A DNA stretch of 64,000 nt from Amycolatopsis sp. NBRC 101858 (lineage in GTDB: Bacteria; Actinomycetota; Actinomycetes; Mycobacteriales; Pseudonocardiaceae), in contig NZ_BSTD01000008.1 of NCBI RefSeq assembly GCF_030269325.1, positions 310,001 through 374,000 of the forward strand, written 5' to 3'. Position 1 is the first letter of the stretch, and every line of letters starts with the position of its first letter. The position numbers and the translations under genes are program-made. Shown here piece by piece: positions 16,732 through 24,259 of this stretch. The notes under the pieces are model-generated. The model had not been told where the DNA came from. It was given only the letters and a program-made list of their open reading frames with translations, and did not search any database.

Positions 16732-17247
16732 ATGCGGTCTGGGGACGAGGCGGAGTTCCGGGAGTTCGCCAGGGAACGGGCGCTGCCGCTGCGGCGGACG
16801 GCGTTCCTCCTGTGCGGCGACTGGCACTTGGCCGAAGACCTGGTCCAGGTCGCGCTCATCAAGCTCCACCGGGTCTGGCCGAAGGTCACCCGGACGGGGC
16901 CCGTCGACAACTACGCGAGACAGGTCCTGCTCCGCTGCTGGCTCGACGAGCGGCGGCGACCCTGGCGGCGCAACGAGCGTCGCGACGGCGTCGTCCCCGA
17001 AGAGCCGCGGTCCGATCCGGCCGACGCCGGCATCTCCGGTGACCTGCTCCGCGCCCTCGCCGAGGTTCCGCCGAAGCAGCGCGCCGCCGTCGTGCTCCGC
17101 TACTGCGCCGACCTCCCGGTCGCCGACGTCGCGAAGGCACTGCGCTGCTCCGAAGGAACCGTCCGGAGCCAGGCCGCGCGCGGACTCGAAGCGCTGCGCG
17201 CGGCCTTGACGCGGCTGGAAGACCCGGCCGCGGAGAGGAGCGCGTGA
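16732..17247 (+). CDS. SigE-family (ECF) RNA polymerase sigma factor
   Basis: This 171-residue extracytoplasmic-function sigma factor has sigma region 2 at about residues 8-75 (LRRTAFLLCGDWHLAEDLVQVALIKLHRVWPKV) and region 4 at about 105-160 (LAEVPPKQRAAVVLRYCADLPVADVAKALRCSEGTVRSQAARGLEALR). This is the actinobacterial SigE-family pattern. The ATG has GAGGAGG two bases upstream of a GC pair. It overlaps the following membrane protein gene, a likely anti-sigma partner. Confidence 0.93.
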   Translation: MRSGDEAEFREFARERALPLRRTAFLLCGDWHLAEDLVQVALIKLHRVWPKVTRTGPVDNYARQVLLRCWLDERRRPWRRNERRDGVVPEEPRSDPADAGISGDLLRALAEVPPKQRAAVVLRYCADLPVADVAKALRCSEGTVRSQAARGLEALRAALTRLEDPAAERSA

Positions 17248-17999
17248 TGACCGACCTGGAGACCAGGCTGCGCGAGGTGGTGCTCGCCGAGCCACCCCTG
17301 GGGTTCGACCCCGACGAAGTCGTGACGAAGGCGGCGAAGCGGCAGCGCAACCGGCGCGCGACCGTGGCGACGGTGCTCGTGACGCTCGGGCTCGCCGGCG
17401 CCGCGATCGTGGCGCTGCGGCCGTCGGCCCCGCCGCCCCCGGCCGCGACCCCGCCGCCGACGTACCTGCCGCCGGTGATCATCGTGAAGCCGCCGCAGCA
17501 GCCCCGGACCCCGCTCGAGCAGCGGACCTTGGACCACCTGAAGGAAGCGTTGCCCGCGGTGCTCCCCGGGTTGCGCAAGATCCTCCTCGGCAACTTCTAC
17601 AGCATGGGCGGGGAGCTGCACCCCGACGAGCTGACGACGATGGTGTCGTTCGTCGATCACGAGGGGAAGGGGCACTCCTTCAACCTCGGCCTCAGCGGGA
17701 AGCTCACGGTCGCGCGGAACATGATCCCGGTGGCGCAGGTGTGCGGGTCGCACCAGGCGGCCGGCTGCGAGAAGCTGCCCGACGGCAGCACGGTGGTGGT
17801 CTCCAGCAACAGTGCCGTGCACTACCGCGTGGACGGGACCGCGGTCGACTTCACCGACGTGGGGAAGATCTACCCGGACGACGCGCCGGTGCTGGGTCTC
17901 CCAGCCGGCCCGGGCCTCGCCCCGTTCGAGGAGGACTCGGTCTTCGACGAACGGCAGATGATCGCCTTGGTCACCGATCCGGGCTTCGCCGCCCAGTAG
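17247..17999 (+). CDS. membrane protein paired with the ECF sigma factor (putative anti-sigma)
   Basis: This 250-residue protein has a cytoplasmic N-terminus of about 40 residues, one transmembrane helix (TVATVLVTLGLAGAAIVAL), a Pro/Ala-rich linker and an extracytoplasmic domain of about 180 residues with two Cys (QVCGSHQAAGCEKL) that could form a disulfide. I recognise no catalytic motif or named domain. The ATG at 17247 shares its A with the sigma factor stop (TGATG) and is well spaced from GAGGAG; a GTG three bases earlier is possible. Overlap with an ECF sigma gene suggests an anti-sigma or sensor role. Confidence 0.8.
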   Translation: MTDLETRLREVVLAEPPLGFDPDEVVTKAAKRQRNRRATVATVLVTLGLAGAAIVALRPSAPPPPAATPPPTYLPPVIIVKPPQQPRTPLEQRTLDHLKEALPAVLPGLRKILLGNFYSMGGELHPDELTTMVSFVDHEGKGHSFNLGLSGKLTVARNMIPVAQVCGSHQAAGCEKLPDGSTVVVSSNSAVHYRVDGTAVDFTDVGKIYPDDAPVLGLPAGPGLAPFEEDSVFDERQMIALVTDPGFAAQ

Positions 18000-18112
18000 G
18001 GGACCCCGCCACCGGGTGTGCTCCAGGGGGACACGCCCGGTGCCGGTGGCGTTCACCGGTTCCGCGGGGAAAACGGGCAGACTGGTCCCAGCGACAGGGG
18101 ATTGGAGTTGCC

Positions 18113-18841
18113 GTGTACCGGGTTTTCGAGGCGCTCGACGAGCTCGTCACCATCGTCGAGGAGGCGCGCGGCGTTCCGATGACGTCCAGCTGCGTGGTGC
18201 CCCGCGGCGACGTGCTGGAGCTGCTCGACGACGTCCGCGACGCGTTGCCGGCGGAGGTCGACGACGCGCAGGACGTGCTCGACAAGCGCGACGACTTGAT
18301 CCACGCCGCCCGCAAGGAGGCGGGGGAGGCGGTCGCCGGCGCGAACGCCGAAGCCGAGCGCGCGATCGCCGACGCCACCGACGAGGCCGAGCGCATCCTG
18401 GCCGACGCGCGCGCCCGCGCCGAGCAGATGCTCGCCGACGCGCACGACCAGGCCGACCGCACGGTCGCGGCGGGCCAGGCCGAGTACCAGAACCTCACCG
18501 ACCGGTCCCGCGCCGAGTCCGAGCGCATGATCCAGGCCGGCCGCGACGCCTACGACCGGGCCATCGAAGACGGCCGCGCCGAGCAGGGCCGCCTGGTGGC
18601 GCAGACGGAGGTCGTCCAGGCCGCCCACGCCGAGTCGGCCCGCATCGTCGACGAAGCCCACGCGGAGGCCGACCGCCAGCGCGGCGACTGCGACGCCTAC
18701 GTCGACGGGAAGCTCGCGGAGTTCTCGGAGCTGCTGGCGACCACGTTGCGGACCGTCGACTCGGGCCGCAACCACCTGCGGTCCCCGGCGAACCTGCCCA
18801 GCAGTGGCGGCCGCCCGACGCTCTACGACTATCAGGTGTGA
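18113..18841 (+). CDS. sepIVA: SepIVA-like DivIVA-domain septation protein
   Basis: This 242-residue coiled-coil protein opens with YRVFEALDELVTIVEEARGVPMTSSCVVPRGDVLELLDD, the DivIVA-like N-terminal module of mycobacterial SepIVA. It continues as a long Ala/Glu/Arg heptad region (about residues 60-205). SepIVA helps recruit septum and cell-wall precursor enzymes. Position just before yceD-(rpmF)-rnc-mutM matches the mycobacterial locus Rv2927c-Rv2924c, which is the main reason for the name. The GTG at 18113 has GGAG five bases upstream. Confidence 0.85.
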   Translation: MYRVFEALDELVTIVEEARGVPMTSSCVVPRGDVLELLDDVRDALPAEVDDAQDVLDKRDDLIHAARKEAGEAVAGANAEAERAIADATDEAERILADARARAEQMLADAHDQADRTVAAGQAEYQNLTDRSRAESERMIQAGRDAYDRAIEDGRAEQGRLVAQTEVVQAAHAESARIVDEAHAEADRQRGDCDAYVDGKLAEFSELLATTLRTVDSGRNHLRSPANLPSSGGRPTLYDYQV

Positions 18842-18918
18842 CCAGCCTCTCAGCGGCCGGATGACGTGCGCGGGTGCCAGCTCGAATGGGGTGGCGACCA
18901 GTGCGTACTCTGATCTGG

Positions 18919-19521
18919 ATGTCCGAGAACAAGACCCCCCAGCTCGACGACCGCAGCCCCTGGGTGATCGACACCCGTGAGCTCGGCCGTCACGCCGGCC
19001 TCAGCCGCGCCGTCCGGCGCAGCGTGCCGGTGGAGACGCCCCTTGGCGTCCCCGATGTCATCACGATCGACGCCGGCTCCGAGCTCAAGCTCGACCTGCT
19101 GCTCGAGTCCGTCGTGGAGGGCGTCCTGGTCAGCGGCACCGCCACGGCGACCGCGAAGGGCACCTGCGCGCGCTGCCTCGACCCGCTGACCGAGGAGATC
19201 GAGGTCGAGGTCCAGGAGCTGTTCGCCTACCCGGGCTCGGCCACCGAGGAGACCACGGACGAGGACGAGATCCCCCGGCTGATCGACGACCGGATCGACC
19301 TCGAGCCCATCGTGCGCGACGCCGTCGTGCTCGCCCTGCCGCTGGCGCCGCTGTGCACCGAGGACTGCGCCGGGCTCTGCATCGAGTGCGGCGTCAAGTG
19401 GGCCGATCTCGAGCCCGGACACGGGCATGAGAAGATAGACCCTCGGTGGGCCGCACTGGTCGAGCGCTTCGACGAGAATGCGGGCGAGAAGCCTGCGCCG
19501 GGTCCCGCTGAGCAAGCCTGA
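18919..19521 (+). CDS. yceD: YceD family (DUF177) protein
   Basis: This 200-residue DUF177 protein is linked in bacteria to 23S rRNA and large-subunit metabolism and is nearly always encoded upstream of rpmF. Visible are SPWVIDTRELGRHAG, a metal-binding-like CARCLDPLTEEIEV and the C-terminal CTEDCAGLCIECGVKW, giving a conserved Cys cluster. The ATG at 18919 is seven bases after TACTCT (18906-18911) and has no ribosome site, as expected for a leaderless mRNA. The spacing to rpmF is 70 bases. Confidence 0.9.
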   Translation: MSENKTPQLDDRSPWVIDTRELGRHAGLSRAVRRSVPVETPLGVPDVITIDAGSELKLDLLLESVVEGVLVSGTATATAKGTCARCLDPLTEEIEVEVQELFAYPGSATEETTDEDEIPRLIDDRIDLEPIVRDAVVLALPLAPLCTEDCAGLCIECGVKWADLEPGHGHEKIDPRWAALVERFDENAGEKPAPGPAEQA

Positions 19522-19591
19522 CGAGCGACCCAGCTCGTTGCGGAGGAAGTTCGCTCGCACCGCGAGCAGACCGTCTTAAGGAGATCTACTC

Positions 19592-19774
19592 GTGGCCGTC
19601 CCGAAGCGGAAGATGTCGCGATCCAACACGCGCTCCCGCCGCAGCCAGTGGAAGGCGGCTCCGGTGCAGCTGGTGCCCTGCTCCAACCGCGCCTGCAAGC
19701 AGCCGAAGCTCCAGCACATCGCGTGCCCGTCGTGCGGCCAGCACAACGGTCGCCAGGTCGTCGAGCCCGCCTGA
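19592..19774 (+). CDS. rpmF: 50S ribosomal protein L32
   Basis: This 60-residue protein is MAVPKRKMSRSNTRSRRSQW with a complete zinc ribbon at Cys30, Cys35, Cys45 and Cys48. It is therefore the zinc-binding (C+) form rather than the zinc-free paralogue used under zinc starvation. The GTG start at 19592 has a strong TAAGGAGAT site. Confidence 0.97.
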   Translation: MAVPKRKMSRSNTRSRRSQWKAAPVQLVPCSNRACKQPKLQHIACPSCGQHNGRQVVEPA

Positions 19775-19787
19775 TCGGGTAGCCGAC

Positions 19788-20537
19788 ATGGGGGGCAAGA
19801 CGCCCGGGGGACCACCAGCCGATCCGGCGCCGTTGCTCGAAGCGCTCGGGGTCACACTCGACCCCGAGCTGCTCGGGCTGTCGCTGACCCACCGTTCGTA
19901 CGCGTACGAAAACGGGGGCCTGCCGCCGAACGAGCGGCTGGAGTTCCTCGGTGACGCCGTGCTCGGCCTGGTCGTCACCGATCACCTGTACAACACGCAT
20001 CCCGACCTGCCCGAGGGGCAGCTCGCGAAGCTCCGCGCCAGCGTCGTCAACATGCACGCACTGGCGCGGGTCGCGCGCGGCCTCGGCGAGGGCGGGCTCG
20101 GGGCGCACCTGCTGCTGGGCAAGGGCGAAGAGCTCACCGGCGGCCGGGACAAGGCGAGCATCCTCGCCGACGGCCTGGAAGCGGTCATCGGTGCCGTCTA
20201 CCTCGAGCACGGCATCGAGATCGCGCGCAAGCTCGTGCACCACCTCTTCGACGGCCTGCTCGCCGAAGCTCCGCTGCGCGGCGCCGGGCTGGACTGGAAG
20301 ACGAGCCTGCAGGAGCTGACCGCGTCGGCCGGACTCGGCGTGCCCGAGTACAAGGTCGAGGACACCGGTCCGGACCACCGCAAGGAGTTCACGGCCACCG
20401 TCCTCGTCGCCGGCCGCCCGCTGGGCAACGGCAACGGGTCGACGAAGAAGGAAGCCGAGCAGAAGGCCGCCGAGACGGCTTGGCGCTCGCTGTCGGCCGA
20501 GCTCGAAGCCGAGAAGAAGGACGCCACGGAGTCCTGA
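19788..20537 (+). CDS. rnc: ribonuclease III
   Basis: This 249-residue double-strand-specific endoribonuclease matures rRNA and processes mRNAs. The N-terminal catalytic domain carries THRSYAYENGG, the signature NERLEFLGDAVLGLVV and the acidic site DKASILADGLEAVIGAVYLE. The C-terminal dsRNA-binding domain (about residues 165-240) includes DWKTSLQELTA, the usual family link, and TKKEAEQKAAETAW. It starts 13 bases after rpmF and is probably in the same transcript. Confidence 0.96.
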   Translation: MGGKTPGGPPADPAPLLEALGVTLDPELLGLSLTHRSYAYENGGLPPNERLEFLGDAVLGLVVTDHLYNTHPDLPEGQLAKLRASVVNMHALARVARGLGEGGLGAHLLLGKGEELTGGRDKASILADGLEAVIGAVYLEHGIEIARKLVHHLFDGLLAEAPLRGAGLDWKTSLQELTASAGLGVPEYKVEDTGPDHRKEFTATVLVAGRPLGNGNGSTKKEAEQKAAETAWRSLSAELEAEKKDATES

Positions 20538-20553
20538 TCACCGGGAACCTCCG

Positions 20554-20583
20554 TTGACGATTCCGCCTGCCGCTCAGTAGCGT
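20554..20583 (+). promoter_or_regulatory. sigma70-type promoter for the polysaccharide lyase gene
   Basis: TTGACG (20554-20559) and TAGCGT (20578-20583) are separated by 18 bases, with the lyase start 43 bases downstream. A separate promoter right after rnc supports the view that the lyase is an inserted, independently controlled gene. Confidence 0.5.
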
Positions 20584-20626
20584 GATGATCATCCGCCGCG
20601 CTCGCACTCACTGAGAGGTCTGGCGG

Positions 20627-21982
20627 ATGCGTCTGTTCTTCGTTCCCTTGATCGTGGCGGCGCTCGTCGTCGTTCCCGGGCCGTCCGCGTCGGCGGCGCA
20701 GGTGCGCGTCACCTCGCTGCCGGCGCTGCAGTCCGCGCTGGACAAGGCGAACCCGGGCGACACGATCGTCCTGGCCGACGGCTCGTACTCGGCGGGCTCG
20801 ACGCTCTCGATCAAGCGGTCCGGCACCGATGCCGCGCCCGTGACCGTCGCCGCGGAGCACACCGGCAAGGCCACGATCACCGGCTCGAAGACCTTCGCCT
20901 TCGCGAGCGGCGTCTCGAACGTGGTCCTGCGGGGCTTCAAGTTCCGGGGCGGCGCGTCCCTGAGCATCCCCGCCGGGGCGTCGCACAACCGCCTGACGCG
21001 CAACGACTTCCAGCTCACCGGCGACGGGAACTGGGTGACGGTCAGCGGTGACGACACGGTCGTCGACCGCAACGTCTTCCAGAACCGCACGAGCCAGGGC
21101 GTGTTCCTGCAGATCCTCGGGCCGTCCGGGGCCATGGCGAAGCGCGTCCACGTGCACCACAACTACTTCTTCAACCACCAGTTCGCGGGTTCCAACGGCG
21201 GCGAGTCGATCCGGCTCGGGCTGAGCGACCGCCAGTCGTACTCCGCGAACGCGCTGATCGAGAACAACCTCTTCGAGAAGGCCGACGGCGACAGCGAGGC
21301 GATCTCGGTCAAGTCGTCCGACAACGTGGTGCGGTACAACACGATCCGCGACAGCAAGGGCTACATCGTGCTGCGGCACGGCAATCGCAGCGTCGTCGAG
21401 GGCAACCTGCTGTTCGGTTCGGGCATCCGGTTCCACGGCAACGACCACAAGATCGTCGGCAACTACGTCGCGAACTCCGGCGACCGCGCCATCGTGTTCG
21501 GGTCCGGCGACGAAGCCGACAGCGGCCCGGCGAGCAAGCTCCATGATCGACCCGATCGGGTGACCGTCGCCTACAACACCGTGCTGGGTTCGAAGAGCGT
21601 CATCGACGGCGACGGCGGCGACTTCAAACCGAAGGACTGCGTGGTCGCGGACAACATCGTGCAGGGGACGTCCGGCCCGCTCGTGACGCTGCCCAGCGGG
21701 TCGACGGTGAAGTACGAAGGCGACATCACCTTCGGCGGCTCGGCGGGGATCCCGTCCCGTTCGGTGGATCCGAAGCTGGTCAAGGACGCCGCCGGGCTGT
21801 ACCGGCTGGCGGCGGGGAGCCCGGCGATCGACGCGGGCGTGGGTTCGTACCCGTTCGCCGCGAAGGACTTCGACCTGCAGTCCCGTTCGGGTGCTTTCGA
21901 CGTCGGCGCGGACGAGTACTCCGCCTCCGGTGCGACGCGGGTCCCGCTGACGAAGGCCGACGTCGGACCGGCCGCGCCGTAA
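20627..21982 (+). CDS. secreted polysaccharide lyase, PL6 (chondroitinase B/alginate lyase) family
   Basis: This 451-residue exported protein has a signal peptide ending near SASA at residues 22-25, then a right-handed parallel beta-helix with Asn-rich turns. Segments typical of PL6 lyases are GGESIRLGLSD, DGDSEAISVKSSDN (containing the Lys) and YIVLRHGNRSVVEGN (containing the Arg); by analogy with chondroitinase B these supply the catalytic Lys and Arg and the acidic calcium site. The substrate is a uronic-acid polymer, and alginate is the best guess. It sits between rnc and mutM, genes usually adjacent, so it looks like an insertion. Confidence 0.87.
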   Translation: MRLFFVPLIVAALVVVPGPSASAAQVRVTSLPALQSALDKANPGDTIVLADGSYSAGSTLSIKRSGTDAAPVTVAAEHTGKATITGSKTFAFASGVSNVVLRGFKFRGGASLSIPAGASHNRLTRNDFQLTGDGNWVTVSGDDTVVDRNVFQNRTSQGVFLQILGPSGAMAKRVHVHHNYFFNHQFAGSNGGESIRLGLSDRQSYSANALIENNLFEKADGDSEAISVKSSDNVVRYNTIRDSKGYIVLRHGNRSVVEGNLLFGSGIRFHGNDHKIVGNYVANSGDRAIVFGSGDEADSGPASKLHDRPDRVTVAYNTVLGSKSVIDGDGGDFKPKDCVVADNIVQGTSGPLVTLPSGSTVKYEGDITFGGSAGIPSRSVDPKLVKDAAGLYRLAAGSPAIDAGVGSYPFAAKDFDLQSRSGAFDVGADEYSASGATRVPLTKADVGPAAP

Positions 21983-22012
21983 ATTGTCGGACGCGCCGGG
22001 CACAATGAACGC

Positions 22013-22870
22013 ATGCCCGAACTCCCCGAGGTCGAAGTCGTCCGCCTGGGCCTGCAGACGCACGTCGCGGGCCGGACCATCCGCGAGGCGGAGGTCCTGC
22101 ACCCGCGCGCCATCCGCCGGCACGCGCTGGGCGCGGAGGACTTCGCGAAGCGGCTGGCCGGCACCCGCGTCGAGGCGGCGCGTCGGCGCGGCAAGTACCT
22201 GTGGCTGGAGCTGTCGGACAAGGAGGCGCTGCTCGCCCACCTCGGGATGAGCGGGCAGATGCTCGTCCAGCCGGAGGAGGCGCCGGACGAGAAGCACCTG
22301 CGGGTGCGGCTGCGCTTCGACGACGACGGGCCGGAGCTGCGGTTCGTCGACCAGCGGACGTTCGGCGGCCTGGCGCTCGACGACCTCAACGAGGTGCTGC
22401 TGCCGGACACGATCGCGCACATCGCCCGCGACCCGATGGACCCGGCGTTCGACCTCGACGCGGCGGTCCGCGCGCTGCGGTCGCGGCGCACCGAGGTCAA
22501 GCGGGCGCTGCTGGACCAGACGCTGGTGTCGGGCATCGGCAACATCTACGCGGACGAAGCGCTGTGGCGCGCTCGCCTGCACTGGTCCCGGCCGACGGAA
22601 AAGCTCACCTTGGCGAAGGGGCGTGAGCTGCTGACGGCGGCGTCGGACGTGATGAACGCGGCGCTGGGCGCGGGCGGGACGTCGTTCGACGCGCTGTACG
22701 TGAACATCAACGGGCAGTCGGGGTACTTCGACCGGTCACTGGACGCGTACGGCCAGGAGGGGCTGCCGTGCCACCGGTGCGGAACGGCGATCCGGCGGGA
22801 GCCGTTCATGAACCGGTCGTCGTTCTCCTGTCCCCGCTGCCAGCCGAGGCCGAGGGCGAACTCGCGTTGA
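22013..22870 (+). CDS. mutM: formamidopyrimidine-DNA glycosylase
   Basis: This 285-residue base-excision repair enzyme removes 8-oxoguanine and formamidopyrimidines. It begins MPELPEVEVVRLGL with the catalytic Pro2 and Glu3. The beta-elimination region GKYLWLEL, the H2TH region QTLVSGIGNIYADEALW and the C-terminal zinc finger CHRCG...CPRC are all present. There is no ribosome site; CACAAT at 22001-22006 is six bases before the ATG. It closes the conserved sepIVA-to-mutM block. Confidence 0.96.
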   Translation: MPELPEVEVVRLGLQTHVAGRTIREAEVLHPRAIRRHALGAEDFAKRLAGTRVEAARRRGKYLWLELSDKEALLAHLGMSGQMLVQPEEAPDEKHLRVRLRFDDDGPELRFVDQRTFGGLALDDLNEVLLPDTIAHIARDPMDPAFDLDAAVRALRSRRTEVKRALLDQTLVSGIGNIYADEALWRARLHWSRPTEKLTLAKGRELLTAASDVMNAALGAGGTSFDALYVNINGQSGYFDRSLDAYGQEGLPCHRCGTAIRREPFMNRSSFSCPRCQPRPRANSR

Positions 22871-22879
22871 TAAATGGTG

Positions 22880-22917
22880 TTCAGCTTTCAGCTAGGATGA
22901 ATGTGCCTGGTAGCTGA
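22880..22917 (+). promoter_or_regulatory. promoter/operator of the EspR-like regulator
   Basis: TAGGAT at 22893-22898 is a plausible -10. It is overlapped by a direct repeat TTCAGCT (22880-22886 and 22887-22893) and by an inverted repeat TCAGCTA (22888-22894) with TAGCTGA (22911-22917). Such symmetry over the -10 just before a regulator gene suggests autoregulation. Confidence 0.45.
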
Positions 22918-22928
22918 GGGAGTGCATC

Positions 22929-23363
22929 GTGGTCAAGGAGCCCGGCAAGTCGACGCTGGCCGACAAGATCGACCGGCTGTTCCACGTGGTCCGCAGGCCC
23001 GATCGGGAGCCGTACAGCAACGAAGAGGTCGCGAAGGCCTGTCGTGAGGCAACGGGCGAGAGCTTCTCGACGACGTACCTGTGGCAGCTGCGCACGGGCC
23101 GCCGCGACAACCCGACGAAGCGTCACCTCGAAGCACTGGCCCAGTTCTTCGGGGTACCTCCGGCATACTTCTTCGACGACGAGCAGAGCACGAAGATCGC
23201 GGAGGAGCTTGCACTGCTGGGGGCCCTGCGCGACGCGGGGGTCCGAGACCTGGCACTGCGAGCGGTGACGTTGTCCTCGGACGGCTTGGACACGATCAGC
23301 GACATGATCGACGCGATCGCCCGAAGGGAGGCCGGTCGCAGCGGACCGAAGAGGGAGGGCTGA
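22929..23363 (+). CDS. EspR-like XRE-family transcriptional regulator
   Basis: This 144-residue protein has an N-terminal HTH (about residues 25-85: NEEVAKACREATGESFSTTYLWQLRTGRRDNPTKRHLEALAQFFGV, with PPAYFFDD after it) and a C-terminal dimerisation region. Order and spacing match mycobacterial EspR, a nucleoid-associated regulator of ESX-1 secretion genes. No ESX genes are in the window. It precedes an IrrE-type peptidase, a combination known from stress and phage-repressor circuits in which the peptidase cleaves the regulator. GTG 22929 has GAGGGAG upstream. Confidence 0.88.
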   Translation: MVKEPGKSTLADKIDRLFHVVRRPDREPYSNEEVAKACREATGESFSTTYLWQLRTGRRDNPTKRHLEALAQFFGVPPAYFFDDEQSTKIAEELALLGALRDAGVRDLALRAVTLSSDGLDTISDMIDAIARREAGRSGPKREG

Positions 23364-23689
23364 GGTGACGGCGTTCGCGGGATCGGCAAGCGAGCCGAGT
23401 GCTGCGGACGGCCTGCAGAGCGCCGGCTCGCCGGCAGGTTCGAGCTGCCGGCCAGGCGCCGCTCATCGCGACCGCCGTGGGGCTGACCCGGGTCGCACGG
23501 CTGGCGCTGCCTTCCTCCGCAGGCCGTGCCCTGTGACCCCGGGACGTTCGCCGGAACCCGCGTCCACTCTCAGCTCGCCGACCGGTCCGCAATCCGCGTG
23601 GCCGATCTTGCTTCCCCCGCGTATCCCCGCTGCGGCCGTCGCGTTGAACCGGCCGGAGCCGTGGGGTCGCGGCGTGAGGGAGGGCTGAC
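23364..23689 (+). other. 326-base spacer between regulator and peptidase, no convincing gene
   Basis: A 107-codon frame (23365-23688) fits neatly between the two genes, but its third codon positions are far less GC-biased than in neighbouring genes and the protein is a low-complexity Pro/Ser/Arg string. I think it is not translated, or is a relic. Both ends carry the same segment, GAGGGAGGGCTGA followed by one base and GTG (23351-23367 and 23676-23692). Confidence 0.5.
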
Positions 23690-24259
23690 GTGGCGCGGAC
23701 ATCGTGGCTCCGGCGACCGGGGCGGGCGCTGTGGAAGCGGGCCCGCGAGGTCGCCGATGCCGTCACCCTTCCCGAGCCCTTCGATGCCGGGACCTTCGTC
23801 GCCGCCCTGGCCGCCGGGCGGGGGCGGCCCATCGAGCTCATGCCCGTCAGCGCTCCGGAAGGCACCCCCTGCGGGCTGCTCATGAGCACCGAACGCGCCG
23901 ACTACATCCTCTACCCGACCACCACCACCGCCCTGCACCGGCAGCACATCCTGCTCCACGAGGTCGGCCACCTGCTCTGCGGCCACACCGGCCCGGCCGG
24001 CGGCGCGGACGGTGTCGCGCTCGACGCCGCCGCCGGGCGGCAGCTCATGCCCAGCCTCTCGCCCGAGCTGGTCCGGCGCGTGCTCGGCCGCACCACCTAC
24101 ACCGAGGTCGAGGAGCGCGAGGCCGAGCTCGTCGCGAGCCTGCTCGCCCAGCGCGTCGTCCGGCCCGGGGAGCCGCGCGAGTTCGCCGCCGACGTCCCGG
24201 ACGGCGTGCGGCGCTTCGACTCCCTCTTCGGCGGCCGGGACCGCCGCCGGGCGCCGTGA
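23690..24259 (+). CDS. ImmA/IrrE-type zinc metallopeptidase
   Basis: This 189-residue protein has the gluzincin motif HEVGHLLCGH (His90, Glu91, His94) and a following Glu-rich helix (EVEEREAELVASLLAQRV) that supplies the third metal ligand. It fits the IrrE/ImmA family, whose members cut XRE-type repressors after a stress signal. The natural target would be the EspR-like regulator at 22929; this is inferred. The GTG start has AGGGAGGG upstream, and the stop overlaps the next gene as GTGA. Confidence 0.85.
   Translation: MARTSWLRRPGRALWKRAREVADAVTLPEPFDAGTFVAALAAGRGRPIELMPVSAPEGTPCGLLMSTERADYILYPTTTTALHRQHILLHEVGHLLCGHTGPAGGADGVALDAAAGRQLMPSLSPELVRRVLGRTTYTEVEEREAELVASLLAQRVVRPGEPREFAADVPDGVRRFDSLFGGRDRRRAP

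Noticed and set aside
15946..18000. Toxin-immunity pair formed by the RNase and a neighbour
   Set aside because: The next genes are an ECF sigma factor and a membrane protein with no barstar-like features.
23365..23688. 107-codon frame between regulator and peptidase
   Set aside because: Weak third-position GC bias and a low-complexity product; kept only as an annotated spacer.
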